Below, piece after piece: positions 38,952 to 48,008 of a stretch of 48,008 bases of DNA. The position numbers and the translations under genes are program-made. Under the pieces are notes generated by a model. It worked only from the letters and a program-made list of their open reading frames with translations, had not been told where the DNA came from and did not search any database. The DNA comes from an uncultured beta proteobacterium (lineage in GTDB: Bacteria; Pseudomonadota; Gammaproteobacteria; Burkholderiales; Burkholderiaceae), in contig CAIPQU010000052.1 of the NCBI GenBank assembly GCA_903867305.1, positions 1-48,008 on the forward strand, read 5' to 3'. Each line of letters begins with the position of its first letter. The stretch's first letter is position 1.

Positions 38952-39917
38952 TTAACTCATTTTACTCATAGCCGTTACATTTAAACCCTTTGGTAATTGA
39001 AAAATAGTTTTTTCTGTTACCCCATCTAAGGGCTTCACTGTTCTAGGTCCAAATTCTTTAATTTTTTCAATAATCGATTGTGCCAATACCTCTGGTGCCG
39101 ATGCGCCTGCAGTCAATCCGACACGTTTAATTCCTTGAAACCACTCTGCTTTTAGTTGATCGGGGTGATCAACCATAAACGTCTTTACACCAAGCTTTTC
39201 AGAAAGTTCCCACAAGCGATTCGAGTTCGAACTATTAGGACTTCCTACGACAATCACTAGTTGAACTTGGGGTGCCATAAATTTAACAGCATCCTGACGG
39301 TTCTGAGTAGCGTAACAAATATCTTGCTTTTTAGGTTGCGCAATTTGCGGAAACTTATTTTTTAATGCAGTAACAATGTCGGCGGTTTCGTCAATCGAAA
39401 GCGTTGTTTGAGTCACGTAAGCAATGGGTTGATCCAAAGGAATTTGTAAATTTAGAACATCTTCAACTTTTTCAACCAAACTAATTCGATCTTTCACTTG
39501 TCCCATCGTACCTTCTACTTCAGGATGCCCCTTATGGCCAATCATCACAATGTAGTAACCTTGCTGATACATTTTGCTAACCTCAACGTGAACCTTAGTC
39601 ACCAACGGGCAAGTTGCATCAAATATTCTGAAACCTCGTTGAGTTGCTTCGGCCTTGATGCTAGGAGGCACTCCATGCGCACTGAAAATCAAGGTGGCAC
39701 CCTCAGGAACCTCAGACAGATCATCAATAAAAATTGCTCCGCGATTACGCAAGTCAGTAACAACATACTGATTATGAACAATTTCATGACGAACATAAAT
39801 CGGGGCCCCAAATTGCTCCAAAGCCTGATTGACGATCGTGATTGCACGGTCAACTCCAGCACAAAATCCCCTAGGTTGAGCCAACAGTATTTCAGCCGGT
39901 TCTGTCATCTGTGTCAT
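38952..39917 (-). CDS. ispH: 4-hydroxy-3-methylbut-2-enyl diphosphate reductase
   Basis: Last enzyme of the MEP pathway, making IPP and DMAPP with an iron-sulfur cluster. Cluster cysteines are C19 (PRGFCAGV), C103 (DATCPLV) and C201 (DICYATQ), with SPNSSNSNRL for substrate binding. From ATG 39917 it has 321 residues; a TTG eight codons upstream (39941) and an ATG three codons in are alternatives. It follows fkpB by 48 nt on the same strand, the same order as in E. coli. Confidence 0.96.
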   Translation of the reverse strand: MTQMTEPAEILLAQPRGFCAGVDRAITIVNQALEQFGAPIYVRHEIVHNQYVVTDLRNRGAIFIDDLSEVPEGATLIFSAHGVPPSIKAEATQRGFRIFDATCPLVTKVHVEVSKMYQQGYYIVMIGHKGHPEVEGTMGQVKDRISLVEKVEDVLNLQIPLDQPIAYVTQTTLSIDETADIVTALKNKFPQIAQPKKQDICYATQNRQDAVKFMAPQVQLVIVVGSPNSSNSNRLWELSEKLGVKTFMVDHPDQLKAEWFQGIKRVGLTAGASAPEVLAQSIIEKIKEFGPRTVKPLDGVTEKTIFQLPKGLNVTAMSKMS

Positions 39918-39965
39918 AAGTTCTTTGTATTTCTCATCCAATTGGAGTCAATATTGATCAAGTAT

Positions 39966-40412
39966 TTACAAAATAGAAATCAATTTCACTTCAAAAACGA
40001 TTTCTTTACCCGCCAGAGGATGGTTAAAGTCAAACCACGCTCCCGTCTCATCCATACTTTGGAGAACACCAGCATATTTACCTCCATGTGGGGCATCAAA
40101 TTCCACCATATCGCCTACTGTAAAGTCATTCTCAGGATCACTATTTTGTTGAAGCGTTTGAAGCGATATCTTCTGAACCATATCAGGATTTCGAATTCCA
40201 AATCCATCCTCTGGACTCAAGGTCACTGTTTTTTGCTCCCCTTCAGTCATTCCCAACAAGGTTTTTTCAAGCCCAGGAGCAAATTGCCCACCGCCCATCA
40301 ATACCGTAGCTGGTTTATCAGTAAAAGTGTTTGCAATATCCTTACCGTCCACAAAACTCAAGCGATAGTGCAAAGTCAAAAAAGAGTCATTTTTTACAAT
40401 ATTTTTCATCAT
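39966..40412 (-). CDS. fkpB: FKBP-type peptidyl-prolyl isomerase (SlpA/FkpB)
   Basis: Cytoplasmic prolyl isomerase/chaperone of the SlyD-SlpA group. The 148 residues include LHYRLSFVDGKDIANTF, the FKBP loop GGGQFAPGLEKTLLGM, and an insert-in-flap segment around LSPEDGFGIRNPD. It lacks the His-rich tail of SlyD, so SlpA/FkpB fits better. Two adjacent ATG codons start the gene; GGAAG precedes them. It is upstream of ispH and diverges from radC across 15 bp. Confidence 0.92.
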   Translation of the reverse strand: MMKNIVKNDSFLTLHYRLSFVDGKDIANTFTDKPATVLMGGGQFAPGLEKTLLGMTEGEQKTVTLSPEDGFGIRNPDMVQKISLQTLQQNSDPENDFTVGDMVEFDAPHGGKYAGVLQSMDETGAWFDFNHPLAGKEIVFEVKLISIL

Positions 40413-40418
40413 CTTCCT

Positions 40419-40447
40419 ATTGTAGCGATGGCTCCCTCATCTCGTCC
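40419..40447 (-). promoter_or_regulatory. candidate fkpB-ispH promoter
   Basis: On the minus strand -10 TACAAT (40419-40424) lies 6 nt before the first fkpB ATG, with TGGACG as a possible -35 at about 18 bp. This would give a very short or absent leader and overlaps the radC start on the other strand. Confidence 0.35.
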
Positions 40448-41120
40448 ATCGATTCGCGATTGGCCGCTTGATATGCGGCCAAGAGAACGACTTCTAAAAC
40501 AAGGTGCTCAATCCCTTAGTCATGCAGAACTGCTATCCATTCTCATCAGAACTGGCACCCCGTCAAGAAATGCCATCGAACTATCTTCAGATATTTTGCA
40601 TCATTGTGGCGGAATACATGCGTTATTAAGTTGTAGCCTGGAAGATCTGAAACATATTCATGGCTTAGGTTTATCCAAATGGTCACAGCTCCAGGCGGCA
40701 AAAGAAATGGTCAGGCGCGCAAGTTTAGAAAAATTACATAAACGGCCTCTTTTAATGTCGCAAGCAGCCACTAGGGAATTTTTACAATCAACGATTGGTC
40801 ATCTTGATCATGAAGTGTTTGCGTGTTTTTTTCTTGATCAATTTGGTTATCTCATCGAATTTAAAGTGCTATTCCGAGGAAGCACGGATCAAACCCTGAT
40901 TTATCCTCGGCAACTTGTCAAAGAAGCGCTTCAACGAAATTCTTCTGCAATCATTTTGGCGCATAACCACCCTAATGGCATTGCCCACCCCAGCCAAGCA
41001 GATATTCGTTTAACGAAAGATTTACTAACCCTATTAAAATCTATTGAAATCAATATCTTAGACCATATCATCGTAACGCAAAATGCCTATTACTCCTTTT
41101 TAGATGGTGGACAACTATGA
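40428..41120 (+). CDS. radC: RadC-family JAB1/MPN-domain protein
   Basis: 230 residues of the RadC family. An N-terminal helix-hairpin-helix part (SRPSIRDWPLDMRPRERLL, GLGLSKWSQLQAAKEMVRR) precedes a JAMM metal-binding domain with AHNHPNGIAHPSQAD. RadC was once linked to DNA repair, but its role is unsettled. The frame stays open for 930 bp upstream, antisense to fkpB and ispH; ATG 40428 gives the family's start. It is followed by rpmB and rpmG, the usual order. Confidence 0.93.
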   Translation: MAPSSRPSIRDWPLDMRPRERLLKQGAQSLSHAELLSILIRTGTPSRNAIELSSDILHHCGGIHALLSCSLEDLKHIHGLGLSKWSQLQAAKEMVRRASLEKLHKRPLLMSQAATREFLQSTIGHLDHEVFACFFLDQFGYLIEFKVLFRGSTDQTLIYPRQLVKEALQRNSSAIILAHNHPNGIAHPSQADIRLTKDLLTLLKSIEINILDHIIVTQNAYYSFLDGGQL

Positions 41121-41152
41121 AATCCACCTTTTAATTAATATTGTTTTAAATG

Positions 41153-41182
41153 TTGGCAAAAAGGAATACTAAATGATACAAT
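41153..41182 (+). promoter_or_regulatory. rpmB-rpmG promoter
   Basis: -35 TTGGCA (41153-41158), 18-bp spacer, extended -10 TGATACAAT (hexamer 41177-41182). Predicted transcription start near 41189 leaves a leader of about 29 nt carrying AAGGAG before the rpmB ATG. Confidence 0.7.
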
Positions 41183-41217
41183 CGTAGTCTTTAGTTAAGA
41201 ATATGAAGGAGTGTGTC

Positions 41218-41451
41218 ATGGCTAAGGTCTGCCAAGTCACCGGGAAAAAACCGATGGTCGGTAATAATGTTTCCCATGCAAACAATAAAACGAAGCGCCG
41301 TTTTTTGCCTAATCTGCAAAATCGCCGTTTCTGGGTTGAGTCAGAAAACCGTTGGATAAGCTTACGCTTAACAAACGCAGGTCTGCGTCTCATTGATAAA
41401 AATGGTATTGATTCAGTTTTAGCTGATATCCGTGCTCGTGGCGCACTATAA
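41218..41451 (+). CDS. rpmB: 50S ribosomal protein L28
   Basis: Structural protein of the large ribosomal subunit. 77 residues starting [29 protein letters not shown], the L28 signature. It lacks the paired cysteines of zinc-binding L28 forms. AAGGAG sits 7 nt upstream of the ATG at 41218. rpmG follows 15 nt later on the same transcript. Confidence 0.97.
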   Translation: MAKVCQVTGKKPMVGNNVSHANNKTKRRFLPNLQNRRFWVESENRWISLRLTNAGLRLIDKNGIDSVLADIRARGAL

Positions 41452-41466
41452 AACAAGGAAACTATC

Positions 41467-41634
41467 ATGGCTAAAGGCGGACGCGAAAAAATTAAATTAG
41501 AATCCACGGCAGGTACTGGACACTTCTATACAACAACAAAAAATAAAAGAACTACTCCTGAAAAAATGGAAATTATGAAGTTTGATCCTAAAGCTCGTAA
41601 ACATGTTTCTTATAAAGAAACCAAGATCAAATAA
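41467..41634 (+). CDS. rpmG: 50S ribosomal protein L33
   Basis: 55-residue large-subunit protein, reading [20 protein letters not shown] at the start and ending in [10 protein letters not shown]. It contains no cysteine, so it is the zinc-free form of L33. AAGGAAA precedes the ATG. It forms a pair with rpmB and is followed by a strong terminator. Confidence 0.96.
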   Translation: MAKGGREKIKLESTAGTGHFYTTTKNKRTTPEKMEIMKFDPKARKHVSYKETKIK

Positions 41635-41649
41635 ATAAAAGGTCTTTGA

Positions 41650-41677
41650 AAAAAACCGCACGATGTGCGGTTTTTTT
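41650..41677. terminator. bidirectional terminator after rpmG and the desaturase
   Basis: CCGCAC-GAT-GTGCGG (41656-41670) is flanked by A residues on the left and TTTTTTT on the right, so it works on both strands. It ends the rpmB-rpmG transcript and overlaps the stop of the convergent desaturase gene. Confidence 0.85.
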
Positions 41678-42884
41678 ATGCGTATGTTTTTAGCTTTTGG
41701 GAGAAGACTTGCAGCAATTGATGATTACTACGTTCGGCTTTTAAACACCACTCATGCAAAAGCTCAGTTAACTGCTCACGAGAAGCCGTCGACTTCGTCC
41801 AAAGTTGAGTAAGTTCACGACGCATTTCAATCAAGTGTTTTAAACGTTCATTAGCCACCATTAGAGTTTCTAATCGATGTTTTTGAAAGCCACTTAAATT
41901 GCTCTCATCTTTAAATAACCAGTGATGCTTATCTGCAAATTCTTTTGCTAGGCCTTTCATGGATTGGACCTCTAACTTAAATGCGGCTTTAAGTGTTTTG
42001 CTATATCTGGACATGATTTCATAACGATGCATCACGATGGTCTTGACCAATTCCTCACTAATAACTTGCGGTTCAGTGGACTTAATCTTTGGAATCGTCT
42101 TTTTAACTTTCGCTAACCCGAAACTCTCCAAACATCGAATATACAACCAACCAATATCAAACTCATACCATTTGCTTGATAACTTGGCGCTTGTAGCAAA
42201 GGTATGGTGGTTATTATGTAACTCCTCACCGCCAATGATGATGCCAAGAGGGGAAATATTGCGTGAGGCATCTTCACAATCGTAATTACGATAACCCCAA
42301 TAGTGCCCGATACCGTTAATAACCCCAGCAGCCGTAATTGGTATCCAAACCATTTGAATTGCCCATATAAAGCCACCGATAGCGCCAAACAAAATCAAAT
42401 TAATGATCATCATCAGAGCTACACCCTGCCAGCTATATTTTTCGTAAATATTTTTCTCAATCCAATCGTTAGGAGTGCCTTGACCAAATTTCTCCAGCGT
42501 CTCTTGATTGTGGCTTTCCATCTTATAAAGGTCAGCACCACGCCACATAATGGTCTGAATACCCTGAATTTGAGGGCTATGAGGGTCATATTCTGTTTCA
42601 CACTTCGCATGGTGCTTACGATGAATTGCCGCCCATTCTTTGGTCACCATCCCCGTAGTTAACCATAACCAAAAACGAAAAAAATGGGAAACACTAGGGT
42701 GCAAATCTAAAGCTCTATGAGCTTGATGACGATGCAAAAAGATAGTGACGCTAGCGATAGTTATATGCGTCATGATCATGAGGTACCAAAAGATGCCCCA
42801 ACCAGACCAATTTAACACTCCATCCGCAATCCAATTCATTAACCAAGAGGGAATCACTTGATTGAGCTCATTAAAAATTGTCAT
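41676..42884 (-). CDS. membrane fatty-acid desaturase
   Basis: Di-iron acyl-lipid/acyl-CoA desaturase that introduces a double bond into fatty-acyl chains, probably at delta-9. The three histidine boxes are H51RHQAH56, H88RKHH92 and E-L-H223NNHH227, set among four hydrophobic segments. Residues ~270-402 form a mainly helical, charged C-terminal extension with no assigned role. AACGGAAAAT-like purines lie before the ATG. It follows rsmB by 24 nt, so it may be third in a purN-rsmB-desaturase transcript. Confidence 0.9.
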   Translation of the reverse strand: MTIFNELNQVIPSWLMNWIADGVLNWSGWGIFWYLMIMTHITIASVTIFLHRHQAHRALDLHPSVSHFFRFWLWLTTGMVTKEWAAIHRKHHAKCETEYDPHSPQIQGIQTIMWRGADLYKMESHNQETLEKFGQGTPNDWIEKNIYEKYSWQGVALMMIINLILFGAIGGFIWAIQMVWIPITAAGVINGIGHYWGYRNYDCEDASRNISPLGIIIGGEELHNNHHTFATSAKLSSKWYEFDIGWLYIRCLESFGLAKVKKTIPKIKSTEPQVISEELVKTIVMHRYEIMSRYSKTLKAAFKLEVQSMKGLAKEFADKHHWLFKDESNLSGFQKHRLETLMVANERLKHLIEMRRELTQLWTKSTASREQLTELLHEWCLKAERSNHQLLQVFSQKLKTYA

Positions 42885-42908
42885 CGATATTTTCCGTAAA
42901 AACCTATT

Positions 42909-44387
42909 TTACTCCTCAATTGCCTTTTCTTGATCTGGGTAAACTTTTTTGGGAGACGGAGTCGAGTTCCTCTCAAGAATTGCTGCAAAAAAACCATCTG
43001 TTTCATGTAGATGAGGCCAAAGCTGCCACCAAGAGTTTTCTTGATTAGACCCTACGGGTAAATCATTTAAACGGGGAAATGGAGCTGTCAAGACCACCTT
43101 CGGATCTAATAAAACAAAATGAGGGTTTTGTTGTAAAAACTCCTTCACAATCGTTTGATTCTCTTGCTCTAACAAACTGCAAGTTGCGTAAACTAGACGT
43201 CCACCAGGCTTCAATAACTTTGCTGCAGCAGACAAAATAGAAAATTGTTTAGCTTGCAGCTCTTCAATACTTTGGGGTGTTTGACGCCACTTCAGATCTG
43301 GATTTCGACGTAAAGTACCTAAACCACTGCAAGGTGCATCCACAAGGACTCGGTCAATCTTGCCAGCAAGACGCTTCACCTTTGCATCATTTTCACTATC
43401 GATCCATACAGGATGTACATTTGATAACCCACTTTTGGCAACCCTCGGTTTTAGCTTTGCTAGCCTTCTTGCCGAAATATCAAAGGCATATAGACGCCCC
43501 ATGGATTTCATCATCGCCCCCATTGCTAAAGTTTTACCCCCGGCACCGGCACAAAAGTCGACAACCATCTCTCCTCTTTTTGGAGCTAAAAGCATACTTA
43601 AGAGTTGACTTCCCTCATCTTGAACTTCAAATTTACCGTCTTTAAAACTCTGCAAGTTTTGTAAAGCCGGCTTGCCTAACAAACGAACCCCTAAATCTGA
43701 ATAGGGGGTTGGTATGGCTTGATAACGCCCGCCTAAGGCATTGAACTCCTCTACCAATACTTCTCTTTTCTCTTTTAAAGAATTGATGCGGCAATCTAAA
43801 GGAGCTGGCTTTAAAAGAGCTTTAGCTAAAGACTCACGTTCTTCTTCGCTAACTTGTTTCCCTAACTCGTCCCATAACCAATCTGGCAAATTGTTTTTCA
43901 CTTGCGGGGTCAAACTGTCTCGCGGATAGTTCACAAAGCGTTGCAGCCAGTCCACCTCTCCCGGATGAGCGATGAATGCCAAATCAGCCAACGCACTTTC
44001 TAATCGATGACTAGTTCCCAACCCACCTTCAGATAAAGCAATCATCAATCCAAGTAATCCAATTCTTCGTAACAGTGGTCCTTGCCCACTTTGCGCATAT
44101 TGTAATAACTCTAATTTATGCCTCAATACGGAAAACGTCGATTCAGCAATTAAGGCGCGATCTCGATTTCCTAACTGACTATTCTCTTTAAAGTACTTAC
44201 TCACCACCATGTCAGATGGTGCGTCAAATTTCAAAATCTCAGGTAAAACTCTGATTAAATGCTCTAAATGGACTGGCAAGGCTTTTGCTTTTGCCATAGC
44301 AGGGTTATAAGGTGTTTTTTTGGCAGGTGATGTTGTTGTTCTGGCTGGAGAAGGTCGTTTTGACACTGGTGATCTTTTATTCATCAT
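42909..44387 (-). CDS. rsmB: RsmB/NOP-family RNA 5-methylcytosine methyltransferase
   Basis: SAM-dependent m5C methyltransferase, probably acting on 16S rRNA. The SAM-binding motif VDFCAGAGGKTLAMGAMM, catalytic DAPCSGLGTLRRNPDLKW and second cysteine YATCSLLEQEN are present, with an N-terminal NusB-like helical region. 492 residues, including a Lys/Pro/Thr-rich start of about 30 residues. The specific target (C967 for RsmB) is inferred from family. It follows purN by 17 nt. Confidence 0.87.
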   Translation of the reverse strand: MMNKRSPVSKRPSPARTTTSPAKKTPYNPAMAKAKALPVHLEHLIRVLPEILKFDAPSDMVVSKYFKENSQLGNRDRALIAESTFSVLRHKLELLQYAQSGQGPLLRRIGLLGLMIALSEGGLGTSHRLESALADLAFIAHPGEVDWLQRFVNYPRDSLTPQVKNNLPDWLWDELGKQVSEEERESLAKALLKPAPLDCRINSLKEKREVLVEEFNALGGRYQAIPTPYSDLGVRLLGKPALQNLQSFKDGKFEVQDEGSQLLSMLLAPKRGEMVVDFCAGAGGKTLAMGAMMKSMGRLYAFDISARRLAKLKPRVAKSGLSNVHPVWIDSENDAKVKRLAGKIDRVLVDAPCSGLGTLRRNPDLKWRQTPQSIEELQAKQFSILSAAAKLLKPGGRLVYATCSLLEQENQTIVKEFLQQNPHFVLLDPKVVLTAPFPRLNDLPVGSNQENSWWQLWPHLHETDGFFAAILERNSTPSPKKVYPDQEKAIEE

Positions 44388-44404
44388 TGGAATGAAAATA
44401 TTCC

Positions 44405-45046
44405 TTAAGGTGTTATTGGCAACTGAAAAAATTGTTGCTGCGCAGGCACTACTCTAACATTACCCTGATCTAAATGTAACTGGTCCCTAATAAACCATTC
44501 TAACGCTTGCGGATATATGATGTGCTCTATTTCTAATACTCTTTGGGATAAAGTCTCTTCCGTATCTTCTGGTAAAACAGGAACAACACCTTGAGCGATT
44601 ATCGGTCCAACATCCATCGCATGCGTAACAAAATGAACCGTTGCGCCATGCCATTTAACCCCCATGGCAATGGCTGCAGAGTGAGTCTTTAATCCCGGAA
44701 AACTTGGCAATAAGGATGGATGGACGTTCATCAGGCGCCCATTGAAAAAATTGACGAAGTCTGCAGATAAGATACGCATAAAACCGGCTAAAATGACTAA
44801 ATCCGGGTTAAAAGCTTGTGTTTTTTTGAGTAATTCTGCATCAAACTCTTGTCTCGAAATAAACGATTGGTGATCTAAAATGGTCACTGGAATGCCAAAT
44901 TCATTGGCAACCTCGATTCCAACTGCTTGTGGGCGATTTGTGATAACCTGCACAATATCGGCCTGCCAGGCTTTTAAACGCTGGGCTTGAAGTATTGCAC
45001 GAAGATTGGAACCTCGTCCGGAAATAAGAATCACAATTTTTTTCAT
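44405..45046 (-). CDS. purN: phosphoribosylglycinamide formyltransferase
   Basis: Transfers a formyl group from 10-formyl-tetrahydrofolate to GAR in purine synthesis. ISGRGSNLRAILQA, the catalytic stretch MNVHPSLLPSFPGLKTHSAAI and the conserved D in HAMDVGPIIAQ are visible. 213 residues from ATG 45046; a GTG two codons upstream (45052) is possible. It diverges from ribF across 27 bp. Confidence 0.96.
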   Translation of the reverse strand: MKKIVILISGRGSNLRAILQAQRLKAWQADIVQVITNRPQAVGIEVANEFGIPVTILDHQSFISRQEFDAELLKKTQAFNPDLVILAGFMRILSADFVNFFNGRLMNVHPSLLPSFPGLKTHSAAIAMGVKWHGATVHFVTHAMDVGPIIAQGVVPVLPEDTEETLSQRVLEIEHIIYPQALEWFIRDQLHLDQGNVRVVPAQQQFFQLPITP

Positions 45047-45055
45047 CTCCACTAA

Positions 45056-45061
45056 TATAAT
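45056..45061 (+). promoter_or_regulatory. candidate ribF -10 in the purN/ribF gap
   Basis: TATAAT at 45056-45061 lies 12 nt before the ribF GTG at 45074, so the leader would be only about 5 nt. On the minus strand the overlapping sequence reads TATATT and could serve purN. -35 matches are weak on both sides. Confidence 0.4.
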
Positions 45062-45073
45062 TGAAATATTGTT

Positions 45074-46015
45074 GTGAAAGTTATCCGCGGAATACCCCCC
45101 TCTTTACCACGTACCCCGTGCGCCTTAACCATCGGAAATTTTGATGGTGTGCACTTGGGGCATCAGTCGTTGCTAAAACAATTACACGACGTTGCCCAGC
45201 AACAAGATCTTCAAACATGCCTGCTAACTTTTGAGCCTCACCCGAAAGAGTTTTTTGACCCGAAAAATGCCCCAACTAGAATCCTCAGTCTGAGGGATAA
45301 ATTGGCAGCCCTGAAAGAAACTAATATAGATTTAGTGGTCGTTGAACATTTCAATGCCAATTTTGCTAGAAAGACCGCTGATGAATTTGTGAGAGACATT
45401 TTGGTCAATGGTTTAAATACCAAGCATGTCGTGATTGGCGATGACTTTCATTATGGCTCCAAAAGAACTGGAAATATTGAAACTCTGAGAGCAGCAGGTG
45501 ATCAATATGGCTTTGCTGTCCACGCCTTAGAAACAATTCAGGATAGTCGAAATAATCGTATTTCGAGCACGGCTGTTAGAACAGCCTTAAAAAATGGCTC
45601 GTTAACCCAAGCAAAGGAATTACTAGGTCGGCCATATATCATCTCTGGGCATGTGATTCATGGTAAGAAGCTCGGAAGGACCTTGGGGTTTCCTACATTG
45701 AATTTGGCTTTATCCGGTAAGCTTCATCAAAGACCTCCAGCAATGACGGGTATTTTTGTGGTTCAAGTTCATGGCTTAGGAAAAGATCCTTTGCCAGCAG
45801 TCGCAAGCTTGGGCTATCGGCCAACGGTTGAGGATGCAGGTCGAGTTCTCTTAGAAACCCATATATTTGATTTCAACCAAGAAGTCTATGGAAGAGTCAT
45901 TCAAGTAGAATTCTTGAAAAAACTCAGAGATGAGGCAAAATACTCTGATTTAACCAGTTTGCAAGCTGCGATTGAATCAGATGCAATAGCAGCTAGACAA
46001 TACTTTAGAACTTAA
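45074..46015 (+). CDS. ribF: bifunctional riboflavin kinase/FAD synthetase
   Basis: Makes FMN and FAD from riboflavin. The N-terminal nucleotidyltransferase has [12 protein letters not shown] and [13 protein letters not shown] with RISSTAVR; the C-terminal riboflavin kinase has [16 protein letters not shown]. Length 313 is typical. The start is GTG at 45074, matching the family's N-terminus. ileS begins 1 nt after its stop, the ribF-ileS order common in proteobacteria. Confidence 0.96.
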   Translation: MKVIRGIPPSLPRTPCALTIGNFDGVHLGHQSLLKQLHDVAQQQDLQTCLLTFEPHPKEFFDPKNAPTRILSLRDKLAALKETNIDLVVVEHFNANFARKTADEFVRDILVNGLNTKHVVIGDDFHYGSKRTGNIETLRAAGDQYGFAVHALETIQDSRNNRISSTAVRTALKNGSLTQAKELLGRPYIISGHVIHGKKLGRTLGFPTLNLALSGKLHQRPPAMTGIFVVQVHGLGKDPLPAVASLGYRPTVEDAGRVLLETHIFDFNQEVYGRVIQVEFLKKLRDEAKYSDLTSLQAAIESDAIAARQYFRT

Positions 46016-46016
46016 C

Positions 46017-48008
<1,992 letters not shown>

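Noticed and set aside
39498..40427. N-terminal extension of radC by about 310 codons
   Set aside because: The frame is merely open antisense to fkpB and ispH; the RadC family begins near the ATG at 40428.

Overview
This window looks like ordinary core chromosome of a low-to-moderate GC betaproteobacterium. I infer Burkholderiales, most like Polynucleobacter. The grounds are family content and gene order: rpsU-yqeY-dnaG-rpoD, xseB-ispA-dxs, polA-DUF2782-thrB-BPSS1780, radC-rpmB-rpmG, fkpB-ispH, ribF-ileS, a TctAB pair and a Liv branched-chain amino-acid transporter. No alignment could be run, so the genus is a guess. The stretch is densely packed: many neighbours overlap by 1-16 bp and most gaps are under 60 bp.

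Layout. Bases 1-305 hold two same-orientation copies of the 5' half of a tRNA gene with a CAT anticodon, separated by about 190 bp with integrase-arm-like repeats. This resembles the edge of a tRNA-targeted mobile element whose body lies left of the window. Next on the minus strand is the macromolecular synthesis operon rpsU-yqeY-dnaG-rpoD (306-5895), then tsaD on plus. The minus-strand isoprenoid/folate unit xseB-ispA-dxs-folE2 follows (7018-11008). From 11179 to 20315 lie an orphan Rieske oxygenase, a ZIP metal transporter, polA, a DUF2782 protein, homoserine kinase, a BPSS1780-type membrane protein and uvrD. From 20333 to 34206 come valS, galU, tusA-alaS, tctBA, glnS, an epimerase-like protein, an orphan ferredoxin-FAD reductase and an argD-type aminotransferase. 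The minus-strand livKHMGF cluster spans 34191-38905. The rest is ispH-fkpB, radC-rpmB-rpmG, a desaturase, rsmB, purN, ribF and ileS, which runs off the right edge.

How the genes work together. Transcription, replication and translation dominate: sigma-70, primase, Pol I, UvrD, RadC, ExoVII small subunit, S21, L28, L33, four aminoacyl-tRNA synthetases, TsaD and RsmB. Dxs, IspA and IspH belong to isoprenoid synthesis. FolE2, PurN and RibF serve folate, purine and flavin synthesis. LivKHMGF and TctAB import amino acids and carboxylates. I see no rRNA gene, CRISPR array, transposase or defence system.

Most worth a second look: the duplicated tRNA half-gene at the left edge, the palindrome and attenuator-like hairpin ahead of the Rieske gene, the terminator abutting the livH start codon, the 54-bp tandem repeats in rpoD, and several start codons 6-12 nt after a -10 box, which suggests leaderless or near-leaderless mRNAs.
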